DNA of 43,296 bases from Syntrophomonadaceae bacterium (GTDB lineage Bacteria > Bacillota > Dethiobacteria > DTU022), in NCBI GenBank assembly GCA_007121075.1, contig SKMK01000037.1, forward strand, positions 7,501 to 50,796. Direction: 5' to 3'. The position numbers and the translations under genes were made by a program. The notes under the pieces were generated by a model that was not told the origin of the DNA, searched no databases, and saw only the letters and a program-made list of their open reading frames with translations. Shown in pieces: positions 19,964-28,083 of the stretch; positions within the stretch are counted from its first letter, which is position 1, and the number at the start of each line of letters is the position of its first letter.

Positions 19964-20557
19964 CTATCCAGAAATTTCCTCCACCCTGGCGGTAAATTCT
20001 TTGCCCGCTTTATAGGCTTCCTTCAAGGCACCCGGGTCTTCCAGGATGGCCCCTTTTTCGTCGTAGCCGCGGAAAACAAGGCTGCCGGCAAACTGGTGGT
20101 TTATGTTATGAAAGAAGACCTTGACGATCTCGATCGCATTTTCACAATACCGTTTGCGTTTCAGGGCCCCGACACAGATAAAAAAGCCCTGGCGCTTCTC
20201 TTCGTCGGTGACAAAGGGAGCATCCAGAGTATACTTGGCATGATACCAGCACTGGAAGCGGTCGATCAGCATTTTCAGCTGGGCGTTCAGGGAACCGAAG
20301 GTAACCGGGCTGGCAATGACCAGGGCATCGGAATTAATCACTTTAGGATAGATCTCCTGCATGTCATCTTTCAGGATGCAGCGCCCATCTTTGGCGCAGG
20401 CGTCGCAGGCCTGGCAGGGCCGGAAATCGAGCTTGTTAATATAGACCATTTCCACGGTCCAACCCTTCTCCTCCGCACCGCGGCAGAATTCTTTCAAAAG
20501 AGTCTCGCTGTTTCCATTCCGGCGGGGGCTGGAAGCAAGGGCAAGCAAAGTTTTCAC
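19964..20557 (-). CDS. Iron-sulfur flavoprotein (NAD(P)H-dependent FMN reductase fold)
   Basis: 197-residue flavodoxin-like protein. The FMN phosphate loop is LASSPRRNGNSETLL. A four-Cys cluster motif (C48, C51, C54, C60 in RPCQACDACAKDGRC) matches the compact cluster-binding signature of Isf-type flavoproteins, which carry one FMN and one 4Fe-4S centre and pass electrons, for example to reduce oxygen species. ASPVTFGSLNAQLK is the second flavin contact. Starts at GTG with AAGGATGTGA upstream. Convergent with clpB, divergent from the deacetylase gene. Confidence 0.88.
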   Translation of the reverse strand: MKTLLALASSPRRNGNSETLLKEFCRGAEEKGWTVEMVYINKLDFRPCQACDACAKDGRCILKDDMQEIYPKVINSDALVIASPVTFGSLNAQLKMLIDRFQCWYHAKYTLDAPFVTDEEKRQGFFICVGALKRKRYCENAIEIVKVFFHNINHQFAGSLVFRGYDEKGAILEDPGALKEAYKAGKEFTARVEEISG

Positions 20558-20692
20558 CGGTAATCACATCCTTTTGATATTCAGGTTGCGTTGGGGTTAT
20601 CTAATAATATATTGCTTAATCCTTTTTAGTAGGTTACCATATAAGCAGCAAAATAGGAATACAAACATTTCCGGTAAAGGAAAGTGGTGGCT

Positions 20693-21607
20693 ATGGACAA
20701 CCAGTACGGTGGACGCAACAGGCAGCCCAAGAAAAAGTCAGCAGCCCGCGTGGTCATTTTTTTATTTCTACTGGCAGTAATTACAGCTCTTGGCGTTTTT
20801 AGCCTGGGCCAGTACATGGCTGTCCAGTCCCTTCAAAGCAGCCTGCAATCGCTTGAAGAAAAGCTGGACCAGGTGGAAAAAGAAAAAAACAGGCTTGAAG
20901 AGCAGTACGACCAGCTCCGGGAAGAAAACGAAGAACTGCGCGAAGAAAACAAGATGCTGCGCTCTGAAACCATTATCGAACACGGCAACCGGGACACCAA
21001 CAAGGTCGCCATTACCATCGACGACGGGGGAAGCGAAGCGGTAAATAACCGCGTCCTGGATTACCTGAAAGAGTATGAGGTCCGGGCCACCCTGTTTCCC
21101 ACGGGTCAAAACGTAGAAAGCTACCCTGAAACCTGGAGAAGGGCCGTTGAAGAGGGACACGAACTGGGCAACCACACCTACAGCCATCCATATCTGACCA
21201 GCTTGTCCGAAGAACAGGTCCGGGAAGAGTTGAGGGGCTGGCGGGAAGCAGTTGAAAAAGCCGTCGGCGGCAGCTTTCACTCCCCGTTTTTCCGCCCGCC
21301 TTACGGGGACGGTTTTTATTCCGGGCAGGCCAACCACCGGGAGCGCCTGCAGCCGATCGTAGCCGAAAAAGGGATGTTTCCGATCATGTGGGACGTGGAA
21401 CTGGTATATGCCCTGCGCAATGAAGCTTACAACGCGGCCCGGATCACCGAGCATGTCCTGCAAAACGCCCGGGGCGGCAGCATCGTGCTTCTCCATTTTA
21501 CCGAGGCCGATATAGAAGCCCTGCCCCGGATTATCACCGGCCTGCGCGAACGCGGGCTTGAGCCCTGTTCCCTGCGCGAACTGCTCCTTGCCGAACCGCA
21601 GACTTAA
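20693..21607 (+). CDS. Membrane-anchored polysaccharide deacetylase (NodB domain)
   Basis: 304 residues: a basic cytoplasmic start, one membrane helix (about 19-41), a coiled coil of roughly 50 residues (LEEKLDQVEKEKNRLEEQYD and on), then a NodB-homology domain outside the cell. Active-site motifs are ITIDDGG (catalytic Asp and metal Asp), NHTYSH (metal His pair) and RPPYGDG. It likely removes acetyl groups from peptidoglycan or another N-acetylated glycan, which would change sensitivity to the glucosaminidase-type hydrolases also encoded here. ATG at 20693 is preferred over two upstream GTG codons that crowd the ribosome-binding site (AAAGG). Confidence 0.88.
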   Translation: MDNQYGGRNRQPKKKSAARVVIFLFLLAVITALGVFSLGQYMAVQSLQSSLQSLEEKLDQVEKEKNRLEEQYDQLREENEELREENKMLRSETIIEHGNRDTNKVAITIDDGGSEAVNNRVLDYLKEYEVRATLFPTGQNVESYPETWRRAVEEGHELGNHTYSHPYLTSLSEEQVREELRGWREAVEKAVGGSFHSPFFRPPYGDGFYSGQANHRERLQPIVAEKGMFPIMWDVELVYALRNEAYNAARITEHVLQNARGGSIVLLHFTEADIEALPRIITGLRERGLEPCSLRELLLAEPQT

Positions 21608-21729
21608 ACCATAAAGTGAAGATTTTAAATTGCCCGCCTCCAGGGTCAAAGCCAGCCCGGTTAAACAAGCCCGATCGATAACATATTTTCACTGCAGTGT
21701 TAATATCACGACGAATGCTCATAAAAATA

Positions 21730-21762
21730 CCCGGGCCCTATAAAACGGCTTCGGGTTTTTTT
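21730..21762. terminator. Bidirectional terminator between deacetylase and FMN-binding gene
   Basis: CCCG-g-GCC pairs with GGC-tt-CGGG around a 9-base loop. Seven U residues follow on the plus strand, and TATTTTT follows on the minus strand. It fits the end of both convergent transcripts. Confidence 0.8.
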
Positions 21763-21845
21763 ACCTGCTTTAAGTTGCTTATTTTCTGACCTGGATTCCG
21801 GAAATACCGGGTAACGTTAAGTTGCTGTGCGGAATTAACAATAAT

Positions 21846-22250
21846 TTAACCGTCGGCTTCTTCATCCCTCAGGGCATCTTCGACCGCCTTTAGCAGGACC
21901 AGGCTGCTGGTGGTCGCCCCGGAAACCACATCTACCTTCAGGCACTGCTGGGTGATGACCCGGTCCAGGACTGCCTCGGCTTCTTCTCCGTTGCTGTGGG
22001 CATGCCTGAGCAGATCTATCCTGACAATTTGTTGATCTTCAACCCGGACTGCCACGTTGGCCCTGGTCATAAACGCATCAGCAGAGCCGTAATAAGTCCC
22101 GTCCGGAATGCGACTGATGTCGATGTCTTTAAAGTCAGCCGGAGCAATCCTGATCGTTTCCGGGGCCAGGACCATACCCACCAGTACGGTAAAAAACACG
22201 ACGGCCGTCGATAAAACAAGAAATGTAAGCAGCGGCTTTTTAGGTGTCAC
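21846..22250 (-). CDS. Membrane-anchored FMN-binding domain protein (covalent flavin)
   Basis: 134 residues: one N-terminal membrane helix (about 7-30) and a small extracytoplasmic FMN-binding domain. DVVSGATTSS near residue 110 is the flavinylation motif in which ApbE attaches FMN to the Thr. Such proteins shuttle electrons across or outside the membrane. The start is GTG at 22250, with AGGGGTGA 7 bases upstream; a longer GTG start at 22310 has no ribosome-binding site. It follows the TRAP genes on the same strand after 148 bases, so it may share their transcript. Its electron donor and acceptor are not evident. Confidence 0.85.
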   Translation of the reverse strand: MTPKKPLLTFLVLSTAVVFFTVLVGMVLAPETIRIAPADFKDIDISRIPDGTYYGSADAFMTRANVAVRVEDQQIVRIDLLRHAHSNGEEAEAVLDRVITQQCLKVDVVSGATTSSLVLLKAVEDALRDEEADG

Positions 22251-22398
22251 AATTGTTTCACCCCTGACAATCGATTTTATCAACAGCTGTGTATTATTGG
22301 TATTGACCACCGTCTGATTTGAATAGCTTATTTTTAATTATACAACAATTTGTCCTTAAAGAAAAGATACCTTTAAAATCCGCTCCATTTTTTAGGGC

Positions 22399-23703
22399 TC
22401 ATATCAGTGAAGGCAGGAAGGTAGCCAGCGCGGGGAAAATAATCAGCAAGGCCAGGGCCATTACAATGGCAAACAAGAAGGGCCAAATGCCCCGGAATAT
22501 TTTTTCCAGGGGCACATCGCCGGCCACCCCTTTAATGATATAAACGTTCATTCCCACCGGCGGTGTAATTACACCCATAGCCACAACCATGACGATTATC
22601 ACTCCAAACCAGATTGGATCGTAGCCGAGCACATCCACAGCCACCGGCAGAAAGATCGGGATCGTCAAAAGGATCAGGGCCAGGGCATCGATAAAACAGC
22701 CCAGGATAAGGTAAATAACCAGGATCAGGGCTATCACGACAAAAGAGGGCAAGGCCAGATCTGTTGCCCACTCAGCCATGGCAAAAGGGATGCGGCTGAT
22801 GGCAATAAATCGGCCGAAAACTACTGCCGAGCCCACCAGGAGCATAATCATGGCCGTGGTCCGGGTCGTATCTGAGAGGGAACGCATAATTATAGCCGGA
22901 TTTACCCTTTTCTTAAGCGCCGTTACAAGGAACACGCCGGCCACACCAACCGCTCCGGCTTCAGTCGGCATAAACCATCCTGCAAAAAGGCCCCCCAGGG
23001 AAATGGTAAACACAACTATCACTTCAAGCAGTCCGCCTCCCAGGGCCATGTAGCGTGCACGACAGCCCGACCTGGGACCGGACGGGCCCAGGAAAGGATC
23101 TTTCCTGGCCATGATATAAATCACCAGCATGTACAAGGACATCAGCAGGATCCCGGGAATGATCCCGGCTAAAAACAGCCGTCCAACCGATTGCTCGGCT
23201 GCGATCCCGTAGACAATGAAGATCACGCTGGGGGGGATCAAAACCCCAAGAGCTCCGCCTGCCGCCACGCTGGCCGTTGACAGCGAAATGTCATAATTAT
23301 ATTTGCGCATTTCCGGAAGGGCGATTGCCCCAATTGTAGCCGCCGTAGCGGTGTTGGAGCCGCAGACAGCCCCAAAAAGGGCGCAGGTGGCCTGGGTGGC
23401 AATGGCCAACCCGCCCGGCAGGTGCCCCACCATCTTGTAAGCCAAATCATAGAGACGGGTCCCCATTCCGGCGTGGAAAGCCAGGAATCCCATCAGGATA
23501 AACATGGGGATCACACTTAGAGAATATCTGGAAAAGGTGGAAAACAACTCCGAGGAGACCATGGAAAGGGCGGCCGACGTAGAGGTCAGATAGCTAAACC
23601 CGGCAAAGCCGACCATGGCCATGGCATAGGCAATGGGCATCCTCAGTGCAATTAACAGGAAAAAGCAGCAGATCCCGATCACCCCGATCACGGTGGGGTT
23701 CAT
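22399..23703 (-). CDS. dctM: TRAP transporter large permease DctM
   Basis: 434-residue membrane protein with about 12 hydrophobic helices; the transporter core that moves an organic acid (or similar anion) with Na+. Family motifs include the Gly-rich GGALGVLIPPSVIFIVYGI and, near the end, GVITPPVGMNVYIIKG. ATG overlaps the dctQ stop (ATGA) and has a GGGGGGTGAAAGG site. The sodium dependence of TRAP transporters fits the Na+-type ATPase elsewhere in the window. Confidence 0.95.
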   Translation of the reverse strand: MNPTVIGVIGICCFFLLIALRMPIAYAMAMVGFAGFSYLTSTSAALSMVSSELFSTFSRYSLSVIPMFILMGFLAFHAGMGTRLYDLAYKMVGHLPGGLAIATQATCALFGAVCGSNTATAATIGAIALPEMRKYNYDISLSTASVAAGGALGVLIPPSVIFIVYGIAAEQSVGRLFLAGIIPGILLMSLYMLVIYIMARKDPFLGPSGPRSGCRARYMALGGGLLEVIVVFTISLGGLFAGWFMPTEAGAVGVAGVFLVTALKKRVNPAIIMRSLSDTTRTTAMIMLLVGSAVVFGRFIAISRIPFAMAEWATDLALPSFVVIALILVIYLILGCFIDALALILLTIPIFLPVAVDVLGYDPIWFGVIIVMVVAMGVITPPVGMNVYIIKGVAGDVPLEKIFRGIWPFLFAIVMALALLIIFPALATFLPSLI

Positions 23704-24188
23704 TGCCTTTCACCCCCCGTGAATTGCTTGATTAAATTTAATAATACCGCCAGGGCCAGCACAAAAAACCCGAAAGCGACCATATAAACAAAGGGATAGA
23801 AAATCATCTGCGTGGTCGGAGATACTTCGCCGGTTTCTGCAATTGTAGCCCCGTAAAGATAAAGGTTATAGGCAACCACGATCAAAAAGGCTACAGCCGG
23901 AATATTGACGACCAGGTCGATAACTTTTTGCATACCCGCAGGCAGCTTTTCCACAATAAGCCCCAGGGCAATATGGCCCTTTTCCAGGCCACAGCGGGCC
24001 AGGGCCAGCCCCACAACCGCGGCGGTAAAAAAACCGACCATTTCATAGGTCCCGAGGATCGATTGGTTAAGCAGGGCCCGGCCCAAAATATTGGCCACCA
24101 CCAGCGCTGCGGTGGCGGCCAGGATAATTCCGGCTAAATAATCAAGTCCACGGCTCAATCCAGTGACAACTGCTTCCAGTGTTCGCAC
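23700..24188 (-). CDS. dctQ: TRAP transporter small permease DctQ
   Basis: 162 residues with four hydrophobic helices, the usual DctQ topology; it bridges the binding protein and DctM. LARCGLEKGHIALGLIVEKL matches the family's cytoplasmic loop. Starts at GTG with AAAGGAT upstream and overlaps dctM by 4 bases. Confidence 0.92.
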   Translation of the reverse strand: MRTLEAVVTGLSRGLDYLAGIILAATAALVVANILGRALLNQSILGTYEMVGFFTAAVVGLALARCGLEKGHIALGLIVEKLPAGMQKVIDLVVNIPAVAFLIVVAYNLYLYGATIAETGEVSPTTQMIFYPFVYMVAFGFFVLALAVLLNLIKQFTGGERQ

Positions 24189-24222
24189 AGGTAATCATCC
24201 TTTTTCAGCTGGTCAGCGTAAA

Positions 24223-25296
24223 TTACTGGTATTCTTCGGCCAGATTCCTGACCGTCTCTAAAATTACCGCTCCATCATGGCCTAGTTCATTCATTTTAGT
24301 CACAAAGTCTTCCTGGATCGGGATAACCCTTTCGATCCACAGCTCTGTTTCCGCATTGTCCAGTTCGATTATTTCCTGGCCGGTTTCTTCAACCGCCCAT
24401 TCTAAAGCTTCCTCATTCTGGGCATCCCACAGGCCGGCGGCAGCTTCTTCAAAAAAACGCTCATTAACTTCCAGGAAAAGATCCTGAATTTCAGACGGCA
24501 GGCCGTCCCATTTTTCCTGGTTCATGGTTACAAAGAATACGGCATTGTACAAAAATGGGGTCCGGGTTAAGTAATCGGTAACCTCAGCGTGCCTCCACCC
24601 TTTGAGGACCTCGACCGGGGCCAGGTTGCCGTCAACCAGGCCGCGCTGGATGGCCTCGTAGGCATCGGGCTGAGGCATCGCTTCAGGGGTTGCCCCCAGC
24701 AAAGGCAAAGTGTCGGCGCTCAGGCCGGCGGCCCTTATCTTCATGCCCTGCAAATCCTCCAGGTTTCGAACCGGCGAGGTAGTAAACAGATCGCCCGGAC
24801 CTGTTGCCAAAACAAACATCAGCTCGGTATCCTGCACCTCAACGGGCTGGAGCTCTTTTATCCCTTCCCAGGCCACTTTGCTGGCCGTGTAAGAATCTTT
24901 ATAAACAATCCCGGGCAGTTCAAACGCTTCCAGGATGGGGAAACGGCCGCGGGTATAAAAAAAAGCGGAAAGGCCGATATCTGCCGTCCCGGCCACTACC
25001 CCGCTGTAGGTATCATTCGCCTCAAGCAGGGTTTCTCCCGGGTAACTGGTGATCTCAATCCGCCCTCCACTGGCTTCATTCAGTTCTTCAGCCCACCCCT
25101 GCACCAAGTCAACCTCGGCAGGGTGACCGGCGGGGAAGAAGTGAGCCAGGGTAAAATCAAAACTTCGATCGTCATTTTCTACTGCTTCAACATCAGTTGT
25201 TTCATCATCTCCTACATCTTCTGCATCACCGGCGTCACAGCCGGCCCCCAGCACCAACAACAGGGCCAGGGAAAGGAACAGCACTAGCTTTTTCAT
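24223..25296 (-). CDS. dctP: TRAP transporter substrate-binding lipoprotein DctP
   Basis: 357 residues. A lipoprotein signal ends in LGAGC (C20), followed by a very acidic tether, then the DctP/TAXI-like solute-binding fold (FTLAHFFPAGHPAEVDLVQG, GMKIRAAGLSADTLPLLGA). The latter segment contains the Arg that usually binds the substrate carboxylate, so an organic acid is likely; which one cannot be read. ATG has GAAGGAGGG upstream. The anchored form is usual in Gram-positive bacteria. Confidence 0.93.
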   Translation of the reverse strand: MKKLVLFLSLALLLVLGAGCDAGDAEDVGDDETTDVEAVENDDRSFDFTLAHFFPAGHPAEVDLVQGWAEELNEASGGRIEITSYPGETLLEANDTYSGVVAGTADIGLSAFFYTRGRFPILEAFELPGIVYKDSYTASKVAWEGIKELQPVEVQDTELMFVLATGPGDLFTTSPVRNLEDLQGMKIRAAGLSADTLPLLGATPEAMPQPDAYEAIQRGLVDGNLAPVEVLKGWRHAEVTDYLTRTPFLYNAVFFVTMNQEKWDGLPSEIQDLFLEVNERFFEEAAAGLWDAQNEEALEWAVEETGQEIIELDNAETELWIERVIPIQEDFVTKMNELGHDGAVILETVRNLAEEYQ

Positions 25297-25344
25297 TTTT
25301 TCCCTCCTTCAAGTTAATCATTGGCCAACGGCAAGGGCAAAAAG

Positions 25345-25366
25345 AAATACTCCGGTTGGAGTATTT
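25345..25366 (-). terminator. Second hairpin with U-run upstream of dctP
   Basis: AAATACTCC and GGAGTATTT form a 9-bp stem with a 4-base loop, followed on the minus strand by CTTTTT. It follows the main isc operon terminator and could back it up, or attenuate transcription into dctP, whose start is about 50 bases further on. Confidence 0.55.
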
Positions 25367-25372
25367 TCGGAT

Positions 25373-25400
25373 AAAAATATGCCGGTCAAAGACCGGCATA
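25373..25400 (-). terminator. Intrinsic terminator of the isc-like operon
   Basis: A perfect 10-bp stem (TATGCCGGTC/GACCGGCATA, 3-base loop) followed on the minus strand by five U residues, 100 bases after the last gene of the iscS-iscU-tusA-dsrE group. Confidence 0.88.
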
Positions 25401-25499
25401 AGTACTGTACCAACCCTGCCGTTCTACCATGCTACAGTTAAAGATTTCGCTATGGCTGTAAAAAATCCTTCCAAACGGCAGGTTCCACGATAATTTTTT

Positions 25500-25874
25500 T
25501 TAAAAGGTCAGGATGGCATCGGCATCCAGGGCCAGGTCGTTCAGGGTGGCCGCCCCGGCTACCGTTGCCTCTTCGATCAGATCTTCCGGCTTGATTTCGC
25601 CCCCAAAAAGCTGCATGCTCTGCTGGCAGGCCATGATTTTGATGCCCTGCTGCGCAGTTTGGCTGATGACTTCACGCAGGGTGGGGAATTCACCTATTTT
25701 CACTTTTTCGGCTTCTCCTTTGACCAGGTTTTTCAAACCGAGCCCCAGATAATAAACTGTCGGTTCCACGTCCATTGTTTTGGCCGTCTGGGCCAGGATT
25801 AACGGGGAATAAAGCCTCTCCGGGGTATCGGTCCCGCTGGTCTGTACGTAAAGAATTTTGCTTTTTCCGGCCAT
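25500..25874 (-). CDS. DsrE/DsrF-like sulfur-relay protein
   Basis: 124-residue DsrE-fold protein. A single conserved-type Cys, C83 in IKIMACQQSMQLFG, is at the position that carries persulfide in DsrE/TusD-like proteins; SPLILAQTAKTMDVEPTVYY is the family core. ATG at 25874 lies 9 bases after GAGGAGG; a TTG at 25883 abuts the ribosome-binding site and is rejected. It is the last gene of the iscS-iscU-tusA-like operon, which suggests that it accepts or stores sulfur from the TusA-like protein. The final acceptor is unknown. Confidence 0.85.
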   Translation of the reverse strand: MAGKSKILYVQTSGTDTPERLYSPLILAQTAKTMDVEPTVYYLGLGLKNLVKGEAEKVKIGEFPTLREVISQTAQQGIKIMACQQSMQLFGGEIKPEDLIEEATVAGAATLNDLALDADAILTF

Positions 25875-25875
25875 C

Positions 25876-26235
25876 TTACTCAACCTCCTCGCTTTTTTTT
25901 AAGATAAAATAGTGGTATTCATCGCCGTCACGATCGACCTTGACCAGGGTATGCCCGGCCCGCTTGGCCCAGCGGGGGATATCTTCCGCTGAGGCCGGAT
26001 CGTCGGCAATCAGTTCCAGCAAGTTATTAGGTTCCAGTTGATCTATCTCCTCCCTTGCCCGCATCACGGGGACGGGGCAGAAAAGTCCTACGCAGTCAAC
26101 CTGGTGGATTTTCAGCCTTCCGTCATTGTTGCAGGTAAAAGTTACTTCGCCCGGGTCGGGACAGATAGGCTCATCGCAGAAAGGACAGCTGCAGGGGCCC
26201 CGCTCCGGTCTGTCATTCAGGTTGTTTTCACTCAT
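25876..26235 (-). CDS. TusA-family sulfur carrier with Cys-rich N-terminal extension
   Basis: 119 residues. The C-terminal 75 form a TusA domain with the sulfur-carrying Cys in CPVP (C53) and the usual VDCVGLFCPVPVMRAREEI core. The extra 45-residue N-terminus has C15, C17, C20, C25 and C35 (CSCPFCDEPIC), enough to bind a metal or iron-sulfur centre; ordinary TusA lacks it. The ATG overlaps the iscU stop (ATGA) and has GGGGAGG upstream. Its job is probably to pass sulfur between IscS or IscU and the DsrE-like protein. The extension may tie sulfur transfer to redox state; this is inference. Confidence 0.85.
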   Translation of the reverse strand: MSENNLNDRPERGPCSCPFCDEPICPDPGEVTFTCNNDGRLKIHQVDCVGLFCPVPVMRAREEIDQLEPNNLLELIADDPASAEDIPRWAKRAGHTLVKVDRDGDEYHYFILKKSEEVE

Positions 26236-26618
26236 TGCTTAACCTCCCCCTGTTTTTCCATGTAATCCCGGATCGCCTTACGAAGGGCGTCCGCTCCCAG
26301 GTTGGAACAGTGCATCTTATTGGGAGGCAGGCCGCCGAGCTCTTCAGCTACCTGCTTGTTGGTTATCTGCAAGGCTTCTTCCAGGGTTTTACCTTTGGCC
26401 ATTTCCGAAACCATGCTGGATACGGCTATGGCCGCCCCGCAGCCGAAGGTAAAGTACTTCACATCTTCAATTCGGTTATCTTTAACCTTGATTGTAAATT
26501 TCATCATATCGCCGCAAACCGGGTTACCTTCTTCGCCGACCCCATCGGGATCTTCAATTTCGCCGATGTTGCGAGGGTTGGTGAAATGTTCCATAACCTT
26601 TTCACTGTACATTGGCAT
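26232..26618 (-). CDS. iscU: Iron-sulfur cluster scaffold IscU/NifU-N
   Basis: 128 residues. All cluster ligands are present: C35 in GNPVCGDMMKF, with its stabilising Asp, C60 in FTFGCGAAIAVSS, and the HC pair in MHCSNLGADALRKAI. It builds 2Fe-2S clusters and hands them to apoproteins. It overlaps iscS by 17 bases and the TusA-like gene by 4, so the group is translated as one operon. ATG has GGAGGGGAAGG upstream. Confidence 0.95.
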   Translation of the reverse strand: MPMYSEKVMEHFTNPRNIGEIEDPDGVGEEGNPVCGDMMKFTIKVKDNRIEDVKYFTFGCGAAIAVSSMVSEMAKGKTLEEALQITNKQVAEELGGLPPNKMHCSNLGADALRKAIRDYMEKQGEVKQ

Positions 26619-27807
26619 TATCCTTCCCCTCCTTCAGGTACTGGTGGTAAAGCGGTGACATTTTTCTAAGCAGTTCGGCCACCTGGGCCAGCTGCTCGGT
26701 GATATAAGGGATATCTTCCTCCCTGCTTTCTCGCCCTGGAGCCAGCAGCAGCGAACCCTGGGCCAGTTCGGGAGGCACACCAATAGCTTCCAATACATGA
26801 GAAGATTTCAGGGCCTGCGAGGTGCAGGATGAACCGCTTGAAACATAAATCCCGGCCATGTTAAGGCGCATCAGCAAGGCTTCTCCTTCAACAAACTCCA
26901 CAGAAACATTCAGATTCCGGGGCAGGCGGTTGTCCGGATGCCCGTTAAGGTGCAGATGAGGAATTTCTTTGAAAAGGGCTTCTTTAAGCTGGTTCCTGAA
27001 TGAAGCCACTTTTTCGGTCCGTTCGGCCAGCGATTGATGGGCCAGGCGGGCTGCTTCGCCCAGGCCCACGATGGCAGGAACATTTTCCGTGCCGGCCCGC
27101 AGGCCCTTTTCCTGGATCCCGCCTTCGATCAGCGGGCGAAGGCGTATTCCTTTGCGCACGAACAGGGCTCCTGAGCCTTTCGGCCCGTAGAACTGGTCCC
27201 CGGCCAGGCTCAGCATGTCCACACCGGTTTTTTCAACATCAATTGGGATCCAGCCGGCAGCCGCCGCCGCGTCGGTATGGAAAGGAATTCCTTTTTCATG
27301 CGCCAGGGCGGCCAGCTTTTCGATCGGCTGGATGGTTCCTATTTCCGGATTGGCCACCTGGATCGAGATAAGGATGGTCTGGTCGGTTATGGCTTCTTCC
27401 AGCTGATCAGGATCCACCAGCCCGTAGCCGTCAACCGGAAGCCTTACAATGTCGTAACCTTCTTTTTCCAGGCTTTTCAACTGGTTCAGGATCGAAAAAT
27501 GCTCGATTGCGGAAGTTATAATCCGGTTGCCTTTCTTTTTGCCTGCTGCGATTATTCCTTTTAGGGCCAGGTTATTTGCTTCCGAAGCCGAAGCGGTAAA
27601 AATGATCTGATCTTTGCCCGGTATTTCTGCGCCGATTAACCGGCCTACTTTTTCCCTCGCTTCTTCCAGAGCCTCCCGCGGCTTTTCGCCCAGGGTATGG
27701 CCGCTTGAAGGATTGCCGTAATGTTCCCTGAAATAGGGAATCATTGCTTCCAAAACTGCTTCATCAACCGGTGCTGCCGCTGTATAATCGAGATTAATAG
27801 TTTTCAT
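26602..27807 (-). CDS. iscS: IscS/NifS-like cysteine desulfurase lacking the PLP lysine
   Basis: 401 residues, class V aminotransferase fold. The catalytic Cys is intact (C328 in SSGSSCTSQ), as are H103 in AIEHFSIL and D179 in FHTDAAAAAG. However, the residue that should form the Schiff base with PLP (Lys in SAHKFYGPKG-type motifs) is Gln205 in LAGDQFYGPKG, and the preceding His is Asp. The Gln that usually contacts PLP after D179 is Ala182. The codons are plain (GAC CAG), with no frameshift. It may therefore not hold PLP covalently and may serve as a scaffold partner of IscU instead. A longer start at 27861 is rejected: ATG at 27807 has AAGGGATG upstream and gives the normal N-terminus. Confidence 0.9.
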   Translation of the reverse strand: MKTINLDYTAAAPVDEAVLEAMIPYFREHYGNPSSGHTLGEKPREALEEAREKVGRLIGAEIPGKDQIIFTASASEANNLALKGIIAAGKKKGNRIITSAIEHFSILNQLKSLEKEGYDIVRLPVDGYGLVDPDQLEEAITDQTILISIQVANPEIGTIQPIEKLAALAHEKGIPFHTDAAAAAGWIPIDVEKTGVDMLSLAGDQFYGPKGSGALFVRKGIRLRPLIEGGIQEKGLRAGTENVPAIVGLGEAARLAHQSLAERTEKVASFRNQLKEALFKEIPHLHLNGHPDNRLPRNLNVSVEFVEGEALLMRLNMAGIYVSSGSSCTSQALKSSHVLEAIGVPPELAQGSLLLAPGRESREEDIPYITEQLAQVAELLRKMSPLYHQYLKEGKDNANVQ

Positions 27808-27911
27808 AATAACATCCCTTCCCTTTGCCGAAGCAATACTTTTTACTAAAACAAAAATCATTCCAGATTTATAGTAATGTCCTTGACTTACTCCGGCTAT
27901 AACTATATAAT

Positions 27912-27922
27912 TCCTATTAGGA
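27912..27922 (-). promoter_or_regulatory. Possible operator at the isc-like operon start
   Basis: An 11-bp palindrome, TCCTATTAGGA, touches the -10 box and covers the expected transcription start. It could be a regulator site (for example an Rrf2/IscR-type protein), but no regulator gene is nearby and the match is not to a motif I can name. Confidence 0.4.
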
Positions 27923-27950
27923 TCATAGACTATTTAGCCGGGTTTGTCAA
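27922..27950 (-). promoter_or_regulatory. Promoter of the iscS-iscU-tusA-dsrE operon
   Basis: On the minus strand TTGACA (27950-27945), 17-base spacer, TATGAT (27927-27922). It gives a leader of about 110 bases before the iscS ATG. Confidence 0.88.
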
Positions 27951-28083
27951 CACGCACAGCAACTTTGCTTCCGTAAGAAAACAACAATTCCGATAAAGGA
28001 AATATGAAGATATCCGTAGAATTGGGTTCTACGCCCTGTGCGTATCCATAAATTAAATTATAAAGAAAAAGGAGCGATCGATC

